Shown here one piece after another: positions 7,261 through 15,925 of a stretch of DNA of 64,000 nucleotides. Origin of the DNA: Microbacterium paludicola (GTDB lineage Bacteria; Actinomycetota; Actinomycetes; Actinomycetales; Microbacteriaceae); assembly GCF_015235415.1 (NCBI RefSeq), contig NZ_JADGLL010000004.1, positions 79,932-143,931 on the forward strand. The letters are read 5' to 3'. The translations under genes and the position numbers were made by a program. Below the pieces are notes generated by a model. That model was not told where the DNA came from, did not search any database, and worked only from the letters and a program-made list of their open reading frames with translations. Position 1 is the first letter of the stretch. The number at the start of each line of letters is the position of its first letter.

Positions 7261-9987
7261 GTGGCTGTACACGACCAGGATCCGTACTCGCAGGGACCGC
7301 AGGACAGCGATCCGGAAGAGACCAGCGAGTGGCAGCAGTCGCTGGATGAGCTCGTCGACGCGAAGGGTCATCAGCGGGGTCGCGAGATCATGCTGAGCCT
7401 GCTGAAGCGGTCGAAGGATCTGCACCTGGGCGTGCCGATGGTGCCGACCACCGACTACGTCAACACCATCGCGCCCGAGGACGAGCCCGACTTCCCCGGC
7501 GACGAGGAGCTCGAGCGTCGCTATCGTTCCTGGATCCGGTGGAACGCGGCCCTCACGGTGCACCGCGCGCAGCGGCCCAGCATCGGCGTCGGCGGCCACA
7601 TCTCCACCTACGCGTCGTCCGCCTCGCTCTACGAGGTCGGCTTCAACCACTTCTTCCGCGGCCAGGACCACCCGTCCGGCGGCGACCAGATCTTCGTTCA
7701 GGGACACGCCTCCCCCGGACCGTACGCCCGCGCGTTCCTCGAGGGACGCCTCACCGAGGCGCAGCTCGATGGCTTCCGTCAGGAGAAGTCGGCGGGGGCA
7801 AACGGTATCCCGTCCTACCCGCACCCGCGGCTCATGCCCGAGTTCTGGCAGTTCCCGACCGTCTCCATGGGCCTCGGGCCGATCAACGCCATCTACCAGG
7901 CGATGACGAACAAGTACCTCGCCAACCGCGGCATCAAGGACACGGCCGACAGCCACGTCTGGGCGTTCCTCGGCGACGGCGAGATGGACGAGGTCGAGAG
8001 CCGCGGCCAGCTGCAGGTCGCGGCCAACGAGGGCCTCGACAACCTCACGTTCGTCGTCAACGCGAACCTCCAGCGCCTCGACGGCCCGGTGCGCGGCAAC
8101 GGCAAGATCATCCAGGAGCTCGAGAGCTTCTTCCGCGGTGCCGGCTGGAACGTCATCAAGGTCATCTGGGGCCGCGAGTGGGACGACCTGCTCGCGCGCG
8201 ACAAGGACGGCGCGCTGCGCAACCTGATGAACGTGACGCCCGACGGCGACTTCCAGACGTACAAGACCGAGTCCGGTGCGTACGTCCGCGAGAACTTCTT
8301 CGGCCGCGACCCGCGCGCGCTCGAGCTGGTCAAGGACTACTCCGACGACCAGATCTGGGGTCTGCGCCGGGGTGGTCACGACTACCGCAAGGTCTACGCG
8401 GCCTTCAAGGCGGCCCAGGAGCACAAGGGCCAGCCGACCGTCATCATCGCCCACACCATCAAGGGCTACGGCCTCGGGCCGCACTTCGAGGGCCGCAACG
8501 CGACCCACCAGATGAAGAAGATGACGCTCGACGACCTCAAGCTGTTCCGCGACACGATGCACATCCCTGTCACGGACAAGCAGCTCGAGGACGACCCGTA
8601 CCGCCCGCCGTACTACCACCCGGGTGAGAACGACGAGACGATCCAGTACATGCTCGAGCGCCGCCGCGCGCTGGGCGGCTTCCTCCCGGAGCGCCGCAGC
8701 AAGTACACCCAGATCCCTCTTCCGCAGGACAAGGACTACGCCCTGATGAAGAAGGGCTCCGGCACGCAGGAGATCGCCACCACCATGGCGTTCGTGCGTC
8801 TCGTGAAGGACCTGCTGCGCGTCGACGGGTTCGGCAACCGCATCGTGCCGATCATCCCGGATGAGGCGCGCACGTTCGGCATGGACTCGTACTTCCCGAC
8901 CGCGAAGATCTACAACCCCCACGGCCAGAACTACACCTCGGTCGACCGCGCGCTTCTGCTTGCGTACAAGGAGAGCCCGCAGGGGCAGATCCTCCACGTC
9001 GGCATCAACGAGGCCGGCGCGCTTGCGGCGTTCACCGGGACGGGCACGACGTACGCCACGCACGGCGAGCCGCTGATCCCGATCTACATCTTCTACTCGA
9101 TGTTCGGCTTCCAGCGCACCGGCGACGCCCAGTGGGCGGCCGGCGACCAGATGGCCCGCGGCTTCATCATCGGCGCGACCGCCGGACGCACGACCCTGAC
9201 GGGTGAGGGCCTGCAGCACGCCGACGGCCACTCGCACCTGCTGGCCTCGACGAACCCGGCGACCGTGTCGTACGACCCGGCGTACGGGTACGAGATCGCG
9301 CACATCGTGCGCTCGGGCATCGAGCGGATGTACGGCGGCCAGCACGAGGACCCCAATGTGATGTACTACATCACCGTCTACAACGAGCCGATCGTGATGC
9401 CGGCTGAGCCGGAGAACGTGGACGTCGACGGCATCGTGCGCGGCATCCACCGCATCTCGGAGGGCCAGGGCGACGGCCCTCGCACGCAGCTTCTCGCGTC
9501 GGGCGTGGGTGTGCCGTGGGCGCTCGAGGCACAGGAGCTGCTCAAGAACGACTGGGGCGTCGTCGCCGACGTGTGGTCGGTGACCAGCTGGACCGAGCTG
9601 CGCCGCGACGGCCTCGCCGCCGACGAGCACAACTTCCTGCACCCCGAGGCAGAGCCGAAGGCCGCGTACATCACCGAGAAGCTCAAGGACGCCGAGGGCC
9701 CGGTCATCGCGGTCAGCGACTTCATGCACGCCGTGCAGGACCAGATCCGGCCCTGGGTGCCGCAGCGTTACCTGACACTCGGCGCCGACGGCTTCGGCTT
9801 CTCGGACACCCGCGCCGCGGCCCGTCGCTTCTTCAAGATCGACGGCCCGTCGATGGCGGTGCGCGCCCTGCAGGGCCTCGCCGACGAGGGCAAGGTCGAC
9901 CGCAGCGTGATCGCCCAGGCGATCGAGAAGTACCGTCTGCACGACGTCAACGCCGGCACCTCGGGGAACGCCGGCGGGGAGAGCTGA
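7261..9987 (+). CDS. aceE: Pyruvate dehydrogenase E1 component, homodimeric type
   Basis: E1p performs the thiamine-diphosphate-dependent decarboxylation of pyruvate and acetylates the E2 lipoyl groups, feeding acetyl-CoA into metabolism. The product has 908 residues, the usual size for AceE. Conserved parts are [37 protein letters not shown], the ThDP/Mg motif beginning FLGDGEMDE and continuing to [30 protein letters not shown], and the transketolase-like TPP-pyrimidine region [25 protein letters not shown] 7261 is chosen because GAAAGGG lies at the right distance upstream; ATG 7216 would add 15 unconserved residues. It is followed after 7 nt by the FasR-like regulator. Confidence 0.96.
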   Translation: MAVHDQDPYSQGPQDSDPEETSEWQQSLDELVDAKGHQRGREIMLSLLKRSKDLHLGVPMVPTTDYVNTIAPEDEPDFPGDEELERRYRSWIRWNAALTVHRAQRPSIGVGGHISTYASSASLYEVGFNHFFRGQDHPSGGDQIFVQGHASPGPYARAFLEGRLTEAQLDGFRQEKSAGANGIPSYPHPRLMPEFWQFPTVSMGLGPINAIYQAMTNKYLANRGIKDTADSHVWAFLGDGEMDEVESRGQLQVAANEGLDNLTFVVNANLQRLDGPVRGNGKIIQELESFFRGAGWNVIKVIWGREWDDLLARDKDGALRNLMNVTPDGDFQTYKTESGAYVRENFFGRDPRALELVKDYSDDQIWGLRRGGHDYRKVYAAFKAAQEHKGQPTVIIAHTIKGYGLGPHFEGRNATHQMKKMTLDDLKLFRDTMHIPVTDKQLEDDPYRPPYYHPGENDETIQYMLERRRALGGFLPERRSKYTQIPLPQDKDYALMKKGSGTQEIATTMAFVRLVKDLLRVDGFGNRIVPIIPDEARTFGMDSYFPTAKIYNPHGQNYTSVDRALLLAYKESPQGQILHVGINEAGALAAFTGTGTTYATHGEPLIPIYIFYSMFGFQRTGDAQWAAGDQMARGFIIGATAGRTTLTGEGLQHADGHSHLLASTNPATVSYDPAYGYEIAHIVRSGIERMYGGQHEDPNVMYYITVYNEPIVMPAEPENVDVDGIVRGIHRISEGQGDGPRTQLLASGVGVPWALEAQELLKNDWGVVADVWSVTSWTELRRDGLAADEHNFLHPEAEPKAAYITEKLKDAEGPVIAVSDFMHAVQDQIRPWVPQRYLTLGADGFGFSDTRAAARRFFKIDGPSMAVRALQGLADEGKVDRSVIAQAIEKYRLHDVNAGTSGNAGGES

Positions 9988-9994
9988 GCTCTCA

Positions 9995-11248
9995 GTGAGT
10001 CAGGACGCCACGCCCGTCGAGGGCACGGCATCGGGTGAGGGGGCCGCTCTCGACAAGACGGCCACCCTCGCCTGGCTGCGCCGGATCTCCGGTGACCTCG
10101 CGACGGCGACCACAACACGGCTCGAGCAGTCGCTGTCGTGGTACGCCGGGATGCCTCCCGCGCGCCGCTCGGCGGTGGGCCTCGTCGCGCAGGCCGGCAT
10201 CACGTCGTTCATCCAGTGGTACGACGACCCCACGTCGACGCCCTGGATCGCGGCCGACATCTTCGCGGCGGCCCCGCGCGAGCTGCTGCGGAGCGTCAGC
10301 CTGCAGCAGACGCTGCAGCTGATCCGGATCACCGTGGAGGTCGTCGAGGAGCGCGTCGCGTCGAAGAGCGAGGACCTGCGCGAAGGCATCCTCCTGTATT
10401 CGCGTGAGGTCGCCTTCACGGCTGCCGACGTCTATGCACGCGCCGCGGAATCGCGGGGCCTGTGGGATGCGCGCCTCGAGGCGCTCGTCGTCGATTCCAT
10501 CCTCACGGGCGAGGCCGACGAGGAGCTGCCGAGCCGGATCGCCGCGCTCGGCTGGCACGGCCACGGCCAGGCGTGTGTGCTCGTCGGCACCGCTCCCCCG
10601 CAGTTCGATGTCGACCAGGTGCGGCGCACGTCGCGCAAGCTCGGCGTGGATGTGCTCGTGGGCGTGCAGGGATCGCGTCTCGTGATCGTGATCGGCCGGG
10701 CCCAGGAGGCGGACGCCGACGAGGAGACCGAGTCCGAAGGCATGCCGTTCATCGAGGTCGCCCGTCACCTCGAGCCCCTGTTCGGCGAGGGCTACCTCGT
10801 GCTCGGGCCGACCGTTCCCGCGCTCGTGGACGCGAGCCAGAGCGCCCGCGCCGCGCTCGCGGGATTCGCCGTCGCGCGCGGCTGGCGCCACGCTCCTCGT
10901 CCGGTCGAGGCCGACGACCTGCTGCCCGAGCGCGCTCTTGCCGGCGATCCCGTCGCCAAGCAGACCCTCGTAGAGCGGATCTACCGCCCGCTCGCGGCGC
11001 ACTCCACCGACCTCGTCACGACGCTGTGGAGCTACCTCGACAACGGCCGATCGCTCGAGGCGACGGCCCGCGAGCTGTTCGTCCACCCGAACACCGTGCG
11101 CTACCGCCTCAAGCGGGTCAGCGACGTGATCGGCTGGGATGCGACGGGCCCGCGCGAGGCGCTCATCCTGCAGACGGCGCTGATCCTCGGCTCGATCGGA
11201 TCGGCGGACGTCGGCCGCCGCCGCGCCGCGGTGCGCCGCCCTCGCTGA
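9995..11248 (+). CDS. fasR: FasR-like activator of fatty-acid synthesis (PucR/CdaR-type C-terminal HTH)
   Basis: The 417-residue protein ends in the PucR-type helix-turn-helix: SLEATARELFVHPNTVRYRLKRVSDVIGWD. The middle is a degenerate GGDEF-like domain with no obvious catalytic motif. Position directly before fabD-fabH-acpP-fabF matches FasR of Streptomyces, which activates that operon; the same role is inferred here. GTG 9995 lies 7 nt after aceE, so aceE and fasR may be co-transcribed. A 341-nt gap separates it from fabD, whose upstream region carries a CAACGTTG palindrome as a candidate target. Confidence 0.85.
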   Translation: MSQDATPVEGTASGEGAALDKTATLAWLRRISGDLATATTTRLEQSLSWYAGMPPARRSAVGLVAQAGITSFIQWYDDPTSTPWIAADIFAAAPRELLRSVSLQQTLQLIRITVEVVEERVASKSEDLREGILLYSREVAFTAADVYARAAESRGLWDARLEALVVDSILTGEADEELPSRIAALGWHGHGQACVLVGTAPPQFDVDQVRRTSRKLGVDVLVGVQGSRLVIVIGRAQEADADEETESEGMPFIEVARHLEPLFGEGYLVLGPTVPALVDASQSARAALAGFAVARGWRHAPRPVEADDLLPERALAGDPVAKQTLVERIYRPLAAHSTDLVTTLWSYLDNGRSLEATARELFVHPNTVRYRLKRVSDVIGWDATGPREALILQTALILGSIGSADVGRRRAAVRRPR

Positions 11249-11589
11249 CCTGTTTCTCGGCTCGCTTCGCTCGCGCCCAATCCTGGCTACCGCTGATTGT
11301 CAGCTCGCTTCGCTCGCGCCGCGCGCTCATCGATCCCTCGCCCGACGCTCCGCGGCGGGACTCGCGCTCGATGGGCTGTCGCTCCGCTCCATCCGGGGCG
11401 CGCTGGTTGGCCGCTCCGCGGCACGCTCGCTTCGCTCGCCGGTGGGTTCCCAGGCACGCCCGCCGCGAGCCGCCAGAAGAGACCCGCAGCGAAGCGAGCT
11501 CACGGACTGTCCGCCACGCACAAGTGATTCCGGTTTTCTTGTGAGGCCGTCGCCAGCGCCGCGTTGAACAACGTTGGCAGACTGGACGG
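11249..11589. repeat. Non-coding gap with repeated GCTCGCTTCGCTCGC palindromes
   Basis: No gene is supported in these 341 nt between fasR and fabD. The 15-nt word GCTCGCTTCGCTCGC occurs at 11260-11274, 11303-11317 and 11425-11439, and its complement GCGAAGCGAGC at 11489-11499. Each can fold on itself with a GAAG or CTTC loop. A related copy lies at 47175-47187 between the HIT and rsmE genes. Such words are common dispersed intergenic palindromes in Microbacteriaceae. The final 40 nt form the fabD promoter. Confidence 0.7.
11569..11576. promoter_or_regulatory. Palindrome CAACGTTG in the fabD promoter (possible regulator site)
   Basis: CAACGTTG lies within GTTGAACAACGTTGGC, just before CAGACT-GGACGG-GTG, the presumed -10 and leaderless start of fabD. 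Its position over the promoter core makes it a candidate site for the adjacent FasR-like protein; this is inference only. Confidence 0.35.
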
Positions 11590-12501
11590 GTGATCGTCGT
11601 CGTCTGCCCTGGACAGGGCTCGCAGACCCCTGGATTCCTCGCGCCCTGGCTTGAGCTCGACGGCGCCGCGGAGCGCCTTGCGTCGTTCTCCGAAGCGGCG
11701 CAGGTCGACCTCGTCGCGCACGGCACCGAGTCGGACGCCGACACGATCCGCGACACGCGCATCGCGCAGCCGCTCATCGTCGCCGCGAGCATCCTCGCGT
11801 GGGAGCAGCTCACCGGCGGCGGCGCGCGTCCCGCGGGTGTCGCGGGCCACTCGGTCGGTGAGATCGCCGCGCTCGTGGCGTCGGGAGTGATCGACGCCGA
11901 GGCCGGAATGCGCCTCGTCGGGGTCCGCGGTCGGGCGATGGCGGATGCCGCCGCGCTCGTCGAGACGGGCATGAGCGCGGTCGTCGGCGGAGACGAGCAG
12001 CAGGTTCTCGACGCGATCGAGGCAAACGGGCTCACCCCCGCCAACTTCAACGGCGGCGGTCAGATCGTCGCGGCCGGCGAGCTTCGCGGTCTTGCGGCCC
12101 TCGCCGAGCAGGCGCCCCGCGGGGCGCGGGTCATCCCCCTCCAGGTCGCGGGCGCGTTCCACACGCGGTTCATGGCGCCGGCGCAGGATGCCCTCCGCAG
12201 CGCGGTCGACGGCGTCCGCGCGGTCGGCGATCCCGATCTCACCCTCTGGACGAACAGCGACGGCAGCACCGTCCCCGCGGGCTTCCAAGCGCTCGAGCTG
12301 ATCGTGCACCAGGTCGCCAACCCGGTGCGGTGGGACCTCTGCATGGCCTCGTTCGCCGAGCAGGGAGTGACCGGCATCATCGAGCTGGCGCCCGCCGGCG
12401 CCCTTGTCGGCCTCGCCAAGCGCGGCCTGCGCGGCGTGCCCAGCGTCGCGGTCAAGACCCCGGACGATCTAGCCGCAGCGCTCGAGCTGCTCGCCGCCTG
12501 A
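11590..12501 (+). CDS. fabD: Malonyl-CoA:ACP transacylase
   Basis: FabD moves malonyl groups from CoA to acyl carrier protein for fatty-acid elongation in the cytoplasm. The 303-residue product starts MIVVVCPGQGSQTPG, the oxyanion-hole motif. It has the nucleophile in VAGHSVGEIAAL (Ser88) and the catalytic His in AGAFHTRFM (His191). GTG 11590 follows CAGACT by 6 nt, a near-consensus -10 hexamer, which suggests a leaderless mRNA and initiation of the fab operon here. fabH begins 30 nt after the stop. The length is typical for the family. Confidence 0.95.
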   Translation: MIVVVCPGQGSQTPGFLAPWLELDGAAERLASFSEAAQVDLVAHGTESDADTIRDTRIAQPLIVAASILAWEQLTGGGARPAGVAGHSVGEIAALVASGVIDAEAGMRLVGVRGRAMADAAALVETGMSAVVGGDEQQVLDAIEANGLTPANFNGGGQIVAAGELRGLAALAEQAPRGARVIPLQVAGAFHTRFMAPAQDALRSAVDGVRAVGDPDLTLWTNSDGSTVPAGFQALELIVHQVANPVRWDLCMASFAEQGVTGIIELAPAGALVGLAKRGLRGVPSVAVKTPDDLAAALELLAA

Positions 12502-12531
12502 TCCGCCCCGACCTCACAGAACGGAACGCAC

Positions 12532-13533
12532 ATGACCGTCATCCTCAAGGAAGCCGTCGGGGCTCCGCACTCCCGCATCTACGCCTACGGCGCCGCGCGC
12601 GGCGAGCTCGCCGTGCCGAACGACGACCTCGTCGGCCCGATCGACTCGAGCGACGAGTGGATCCGGCAGCGCACCGGCATCGTCACGCGCGTGCGTGCCG
12701 TGCCCGAGACGGATGCGATCGACCTCGCGACGTCCGCCGCCCGGGAGGCGATCGAGAAGGCGGGCGTCGACCCCGCACAGGTCGACCTCGTGATCGTCGC
12801 CACCATCAGCAACCCGAAGCAGACTCCCTCGGTCTCGGCGATCGTCGCCGACCGCGTGGGAGCGAACCCCGCCGCGGCGTATGACGTCAACGCGGCGTGC
12901 GCCGGCTACTGCTACGCCGTCGCACAGGCCGACGCGCTCATCCGCTCGGGCGCCGCCCGCTACGCGCTGGTGATCGGCACCGAGAAGCTCAGCGACATCG
13001 TCGATCCCACCGACCGCAGCATCTCGTTCCTGCTCGGCGATGGTGCCGGCGCCGCCCTGCTGGGGCCGAGCGACACCCCCGGGGTCTCGGCCTCGATCTG
13101 GGGCTCGGACGGCTCCAAGGCGGGCGCGGTGGGCATGAACCACACGCTGACCGAGTTCCGCGACGGCGCCGCCGAGTGGCCCACATTGCGCCAGGAGGGC
13201 CCCACGGTCTTCCGCTGGGCCGTGTGGGAGATGGCGAAGGTCGCCAAGCAGGCCCTCGAGGCCGCGGGCATCACCGCCGACGACCTCGCCGCATTCATCC
13301 CTCACCAGGCGAACATGCGCATCATCGACGAGTTCGCCAAGCAGCTGGGCCTTCCCGAGACCGTGAAGGTCGCCCGCGACATCGAGACCACCGGCAACAC
13401 GTCGGCCGCCTCGATCCCGCTCGCCACCCACCGGCTGCTGCAGGAGAATCCCGAGCTGAGCGGCGGCCTCGCGTTGCAGATCGGCTTCGGCGCCGGCCTC
13501 GTCTACGCGGCACAGGTCGTCGTCCTCCCGTGA
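12532..13533 (+). CDS. fabH: Beta-ketoacyl-ACP synthase III
   Basis: FabH condenses an acyl-CoA starter with malonyl-ACP and so starts each fatty acid. In actinobacteria it often prefers branched starters, which would set branched-chain membrane lipids; that preference is inferred. The 333-residue protein has the complete catalytic triad: Cys123 in NAACAGY, His258 in PHQANMR and Asn289 in TTGNTSAAS. The N-terminal SSDEWIRQRTGI motif is also present. It lies 30 nt downstream of fabD and 88 nt before acpP, in the same direction, with no terminator seen between them. Confidence 0.95.
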   Translation: MTVILKEAVGAPHSRIYAYGAARGELAVPNDDLVGPIDSSDEWIRQRTGIVTRVRAVPETDAIDLATSAAREAIEKAGVDPAQVDLVIVATISNPKQTPSVSAIVADRVGANPAAAYDVNAACAGYCYAVAQADALIRSGAARYALVIGTEKLSDIVDPTDRSISFLLGDGAGAALLGPSDTPGVSASIWGSDGSKAGAVGMNHTLTEFRDGAAEWPTLRQEGPTVFRWAVWEMAKVAKQALEAAGITADDLAAFIPHQANMRIIDEFAKQLGLPETVKVARDIETTGNTSAASIPLATHRLLQENPELSGGLALQIGFGAGLVYAAQVVVLP

Positions 13534-13621
13534 GGCGTGGCGCCGCGACCATAGACTGAACCTCGGTTCCGTCGTCTCCCGAATCATCCGATCCGACCGA
13601 AACATCCTGAAGGAGTACCCC

Positions 13622-13867
13622 ATGGCATACACGACTGACGAGGTCCTCGCCGGCCTGGCCGAGCTGATCACCGACGAGACCGGCATCGCCGCCGAGGAGG
13701 TCGCGCTCGAGAAGTCGTTCACCGACGACCTCGACATCGACTCGATCTCGATGATGACGATCGTCGTCAACGCCGAGGAGAAGTTCGGCGTCACGATCCC
13801 GGACGACGAGGTCAAGAACCTCAAGACGGTGAAGGACGCCGTCGACTTCATCACCAACAACCAGTGA
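13622..13867 (+). CDS. acpP: Acyl carrier protein
   Basis: An 81-residue acidic four-helix protein that carries acyl chains on 4'-phosphopantetheine. The attachment site is Ser41 in DLDIDSISM; the usual DSL is DSI here, as in other actinobacterial ACPs. GAAGGAG lies at a good distance before ATG 13622. The 88-nt gap from fabH may hold an extra promoter. A strong hairpin directly after the stop (13874-13908) separates it from fabF and could raise acpP mRNA relative to its neighbours. Confidence 0.95.
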   Translation: MAYTTDEVLAGLAELITDETGIAAEEVALEKSFTDDLDIDSISMMTIVVNAEEKFGVTIPDDEVKNLKTVKDAVDFITNNQ

Positions 13868-13873
13868 CATCCG

Positions 13874-13908
13874 CGGTGCCGCACCCCTGACGACCGGGTG
13901 CGGCACCG
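13874..13908 (+). other. Intercistronic hairpin between acpP and fabF
   Basis: A perfect 13-bp stem CGGTGCCGCACCC / GGGTGCGGCACCG with a 9-nt loop starts 6 nt after the acpP stop. No T-run follows, so it looks like an mRNA-stabilising or processing element, or a leaky terminator, rather than a full terminator; fabF follows within 34 nt. Confidence 0.75.
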
Positions 13909-13941
13909 GATCCCCTTCATCGGAGCACGAGGAACCAACCC

Positions 13942-15183
13942 ATGAGCAAGTCCATCGTCGTGACCGGCATCGGCGCCACGTCGGCGCTCGGCGGCACCGC
14001 GCCCGAGAACTGGCAGAACCTTCTCGCCGGCGTCTCCGGCACTCGCGCACTCGAGCACGACTGGGTGGCCGAGTACGAGCTCCCGGTGACCTTCGCCGCC
14101 GAGGCGGTGGTGCGCCCGGAGACCGTGCTTCCCCGCCCGACCGCCAAGCGCCTCGACCCCGCGTCGCAGTTCGCGCTGATCGCCGCCATGGAGGCCTGGG
14201 AGGACGCGGGCGCTCCCGAGGTCGCCCCCGAGCGCCTCGGCATCGACTTCGCCACCGGCATCGGCGGCGTGTGGACGCTGCTCGACGCGTGGGACACGCT
14301 GCGCGAGAAGGGGCCGCGTCGCGTCATGCCGATGACGGTGCCGATGCTCATGCCCAACGCCGCGGCCGGCAACCTCTCGCTCCACTTCGGCGCACGCGCC
14401 TTCGCGCGCACCGTCGCCTCGGCCTGCGCCTCGAGCGTCGAGTCGATCGCGAGCGCCTACGAGCACCTGCAGCTCGGCCTCGCGGACGTCGTGATCGCGG
14501 GCGGCACCGAGTCCGCCATCCACCCGATCACCGTCGCCTCCTTCGCCTCCATGCAGGCGCTGTCGCGTCGCAACGACTCGCCCGAGACGGCCTCGCGGCC
14601 CTTCTCGGTCGACCGCGACGGCTTCGTGATGGGTGAGGGCGCGGCCGCACTGATCCTCGAGACCGAGGAACACGCGCTCGCTCGCGGCGCGAAGATCTAC
14701 GGCCGCCTCGTCGGCTCCGCGGTCACCGCCGACGCCCACCACATCACGGCGAACGACCCGACCGGTGCCGGAGCGTCGCGCGCCGTCCGCCAGGCGCTCG
14801 AGCAGGCCGGTCGCACGCCCGACGAGGTCACCCACATCAACGCGCACGCGACGTCGACGCCCGTGGGCGACCCGGCGGAGTACGCGGCGCTGCTGTCGGT
14901 GTTCGGCGACCGCGTCCACGACATCCCGGTCTCGGCCACCAAGGCATCCACCGGCCACCTGCTCGGCGGCACGGGTGCGATCGAGTCGGTCTTCACGATC
15001 CTCGCGCTGCGCGATCGCGTCGCTCCCCCGACGATCAACCTCGTCGATCAGGACCCCGCGATCCCGCTGAAGGCGTCGACCTCGCCGCAGAAGCTCAGCG
15101 CCGACCCGCAGCTGGCCATCTGCAACTCGTTCGGCTTCGGCGGACACAACGCCGTCGCGGCGTTCGCGTCCTACGACGACTGA
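13942..15183 (+). CDS. fabF: Beta-ketoacyl-ACP synthase II
   Basis: FabF carries out the elongating Claisen condensations of type II fatty-acid synthesis. The 413-residue protein shows the Cys-His-His triad: Cys162 in SACASSVESI, His302 in INAHATSTPVGD and His339 in TKASTGHLLGGTGAIE. The Lys of TKAS and the glycine-rich C-terminus CNSFGFGGHN are also present. It is the last gene of the fab cluster and is followed 11 nt later by a strong terminator. ATG 13942 has AGGAACC upstream. Confidence 0.96.
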   Translation: MSKSIVVTGIGATSALGGTAPENWQNLLAGVSGTRALEHDWVAEYELPVTFAAEAVVRPETVLPRPTAKRLDPASQFALIAAMEAWEDAGAPEVAPERLGIDFATGIGGVWTLLDAWDTLREKGPRRVMPMTVPMLMPNAAAGNLSLHFGARAFARTVASACASSVESIASAYEHLQLGLADVVIAGGTESAIHPITVASFASMQALSRRNDSPETASRPFSVDRDGFVMGEGAAALILETEEHALARGAKIYGRLVGSAVTADAHHITANDPTGAGASRAVRQALEQAGRTPDEVTHINAHATSTPVGDPAEYAALLSVFGDRVHDIPVSATKASTGHLLGGTGAIESVFTILALRDRVAPPTINLVDQDPAIPLKASTSPQKLSADPQLAICNSFGFGGHNAVAAFASYDD

Positions 15184-15194
15184 TCCGCGGACGC

Positions 15195-15233
15195 AGAAGC
15201 GGCCCCTGGTTCTCCAGGGGCCGCTTCTTTCGT
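15195..15233 (+). terminator. Terminator of the fab operon
   Basis: A perfect 15-bp stem AGAAGCGGCCCCTGG / CCAGGGGCCGCTTCT (15195-15209 and 15214-15228), TTCT loop, then TTCGTT. Confidence 0.9.
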
Positions 15234-15312
15234 TCCGGAGTGACGCTGTCTCACCCGCCGGGACTCCTCACCGGCCGGCGGTACCGGCGCCGCTCCGTGG
15301 CTTGTGCGGTGC

Positions 15313-15816
15313 TCAGCCGACCTTGTGGAGCCAGACGACCGGTGCGTCGTCGCTCGCGTGACGGAACGGCTCGAGCTCCTCGTCCCAGGCCGAGCCCAGG
15401 GCGATGTCGAGCTCGCGCTGCAGCTCGAAGGGGTCGCCCGCGGCGACCTCCATCGCGTAGCGGATGCGATCCTCGGGGACGACGACGTTTCCTGCCGTGT
15501 CCATCTGCGCGTAGTGGATGCCGAGATCGGGCGTGTGCATCCAGCGACCGCCGTCACTGCGCGGGGTCGGGTCCTCGGTCACCTCGAAGCGCAGGTGCTC
15601 CCAGCCGCGGATGCCGGTGGCCAGGGCAGCGCCGGTGCCGGCGGGGCCCTCCCAGTAGAACTCCGCGCGCCGCGCACCGTCCAGCACAGGCTGGTCGGCC
15701 CACTCGAAGTTCACGGCCCGGCCGAGCGATCGGCCGACCGCCCACTCCAGGTGGGGGCACAACGCACGTGGCGCTGAGTGGATGTAGACCACTCCGCGCG
15801 CCATAGGTGTCGCCAT
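15313..15816 (-). CDS. DUF3145 domain-containing protein
   Basis: A 167-residue actinobacterial protein of unknown function. It starts MATPMARGVVYIHSAPRALC and has the conserved WAVGRSLGRAVNFEWADQP, RAEFYWEGPAGTGAALATG, WHTP-like WMHTPDLGIHYAQMD and ALGSAWDEELEPFRHA stretches. It has no signal peptide or membrane segment and no catalytic signature I recognise. A well-formed sigma70-type promoter lies about 80 nt upstream, inside the tail of the ligase-like gene, so expression is probably independent and housekeeping. It is convergent with fabF. Confidence 0.88.
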   Translation of the reverse strand: MATPMARGVVYIHSAPRALCPHLEWAVGRSLGRAVNFEWADQPVLDGARRAEFYWEGPAGTGAALATGIRGWEHLRFEVTEDPTPRSDGGRWMHTPDLGIHYAQMDTAGNVVVPEDRIRYAMEVAAGDPFELQRELDIALGSAWDEELEPFRHASDDAPVVWLHKVG

Positions 15817-15895
15817 GATCTCTCCGTTTCGTCAGGTGCGTCTTCCCCTACGACCTGACCGGCGGATCCGGTGACGAATCTTCAGTTCTCCCAGC

Positions 15896-15925
15896 ATTAT
15901 GACCCGGGCGGGTCCGGAATCACAA
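15896..15925 (-). promoter_or_regulatory. Promoter of the DUF3145 gene (TTGTGA-18-CATAAT)
   Basis: On the minus strand the -35 hexamer TTGTGA (15920-15925) and -10 hexamer CATAAT (15896-15901) are 18 nt apart. This is one of the closest matches to the general sigma70 consensus in the window, giving a leader of about 75-80 nt. Confidence 0.65.

Noticed and set aside
7162..9942. A 926-codon open frame antisense to aceE, and similar very long antisense frames over fabH-fabF (12514-15147), dppDF (56259-58442) and the lyase (23810-25960)
   Set aside because: They mirror the codon pattern of the real genes in high-GC DNA, contain low-complexity Arg/Ala/Val-rich sequence and match no family.
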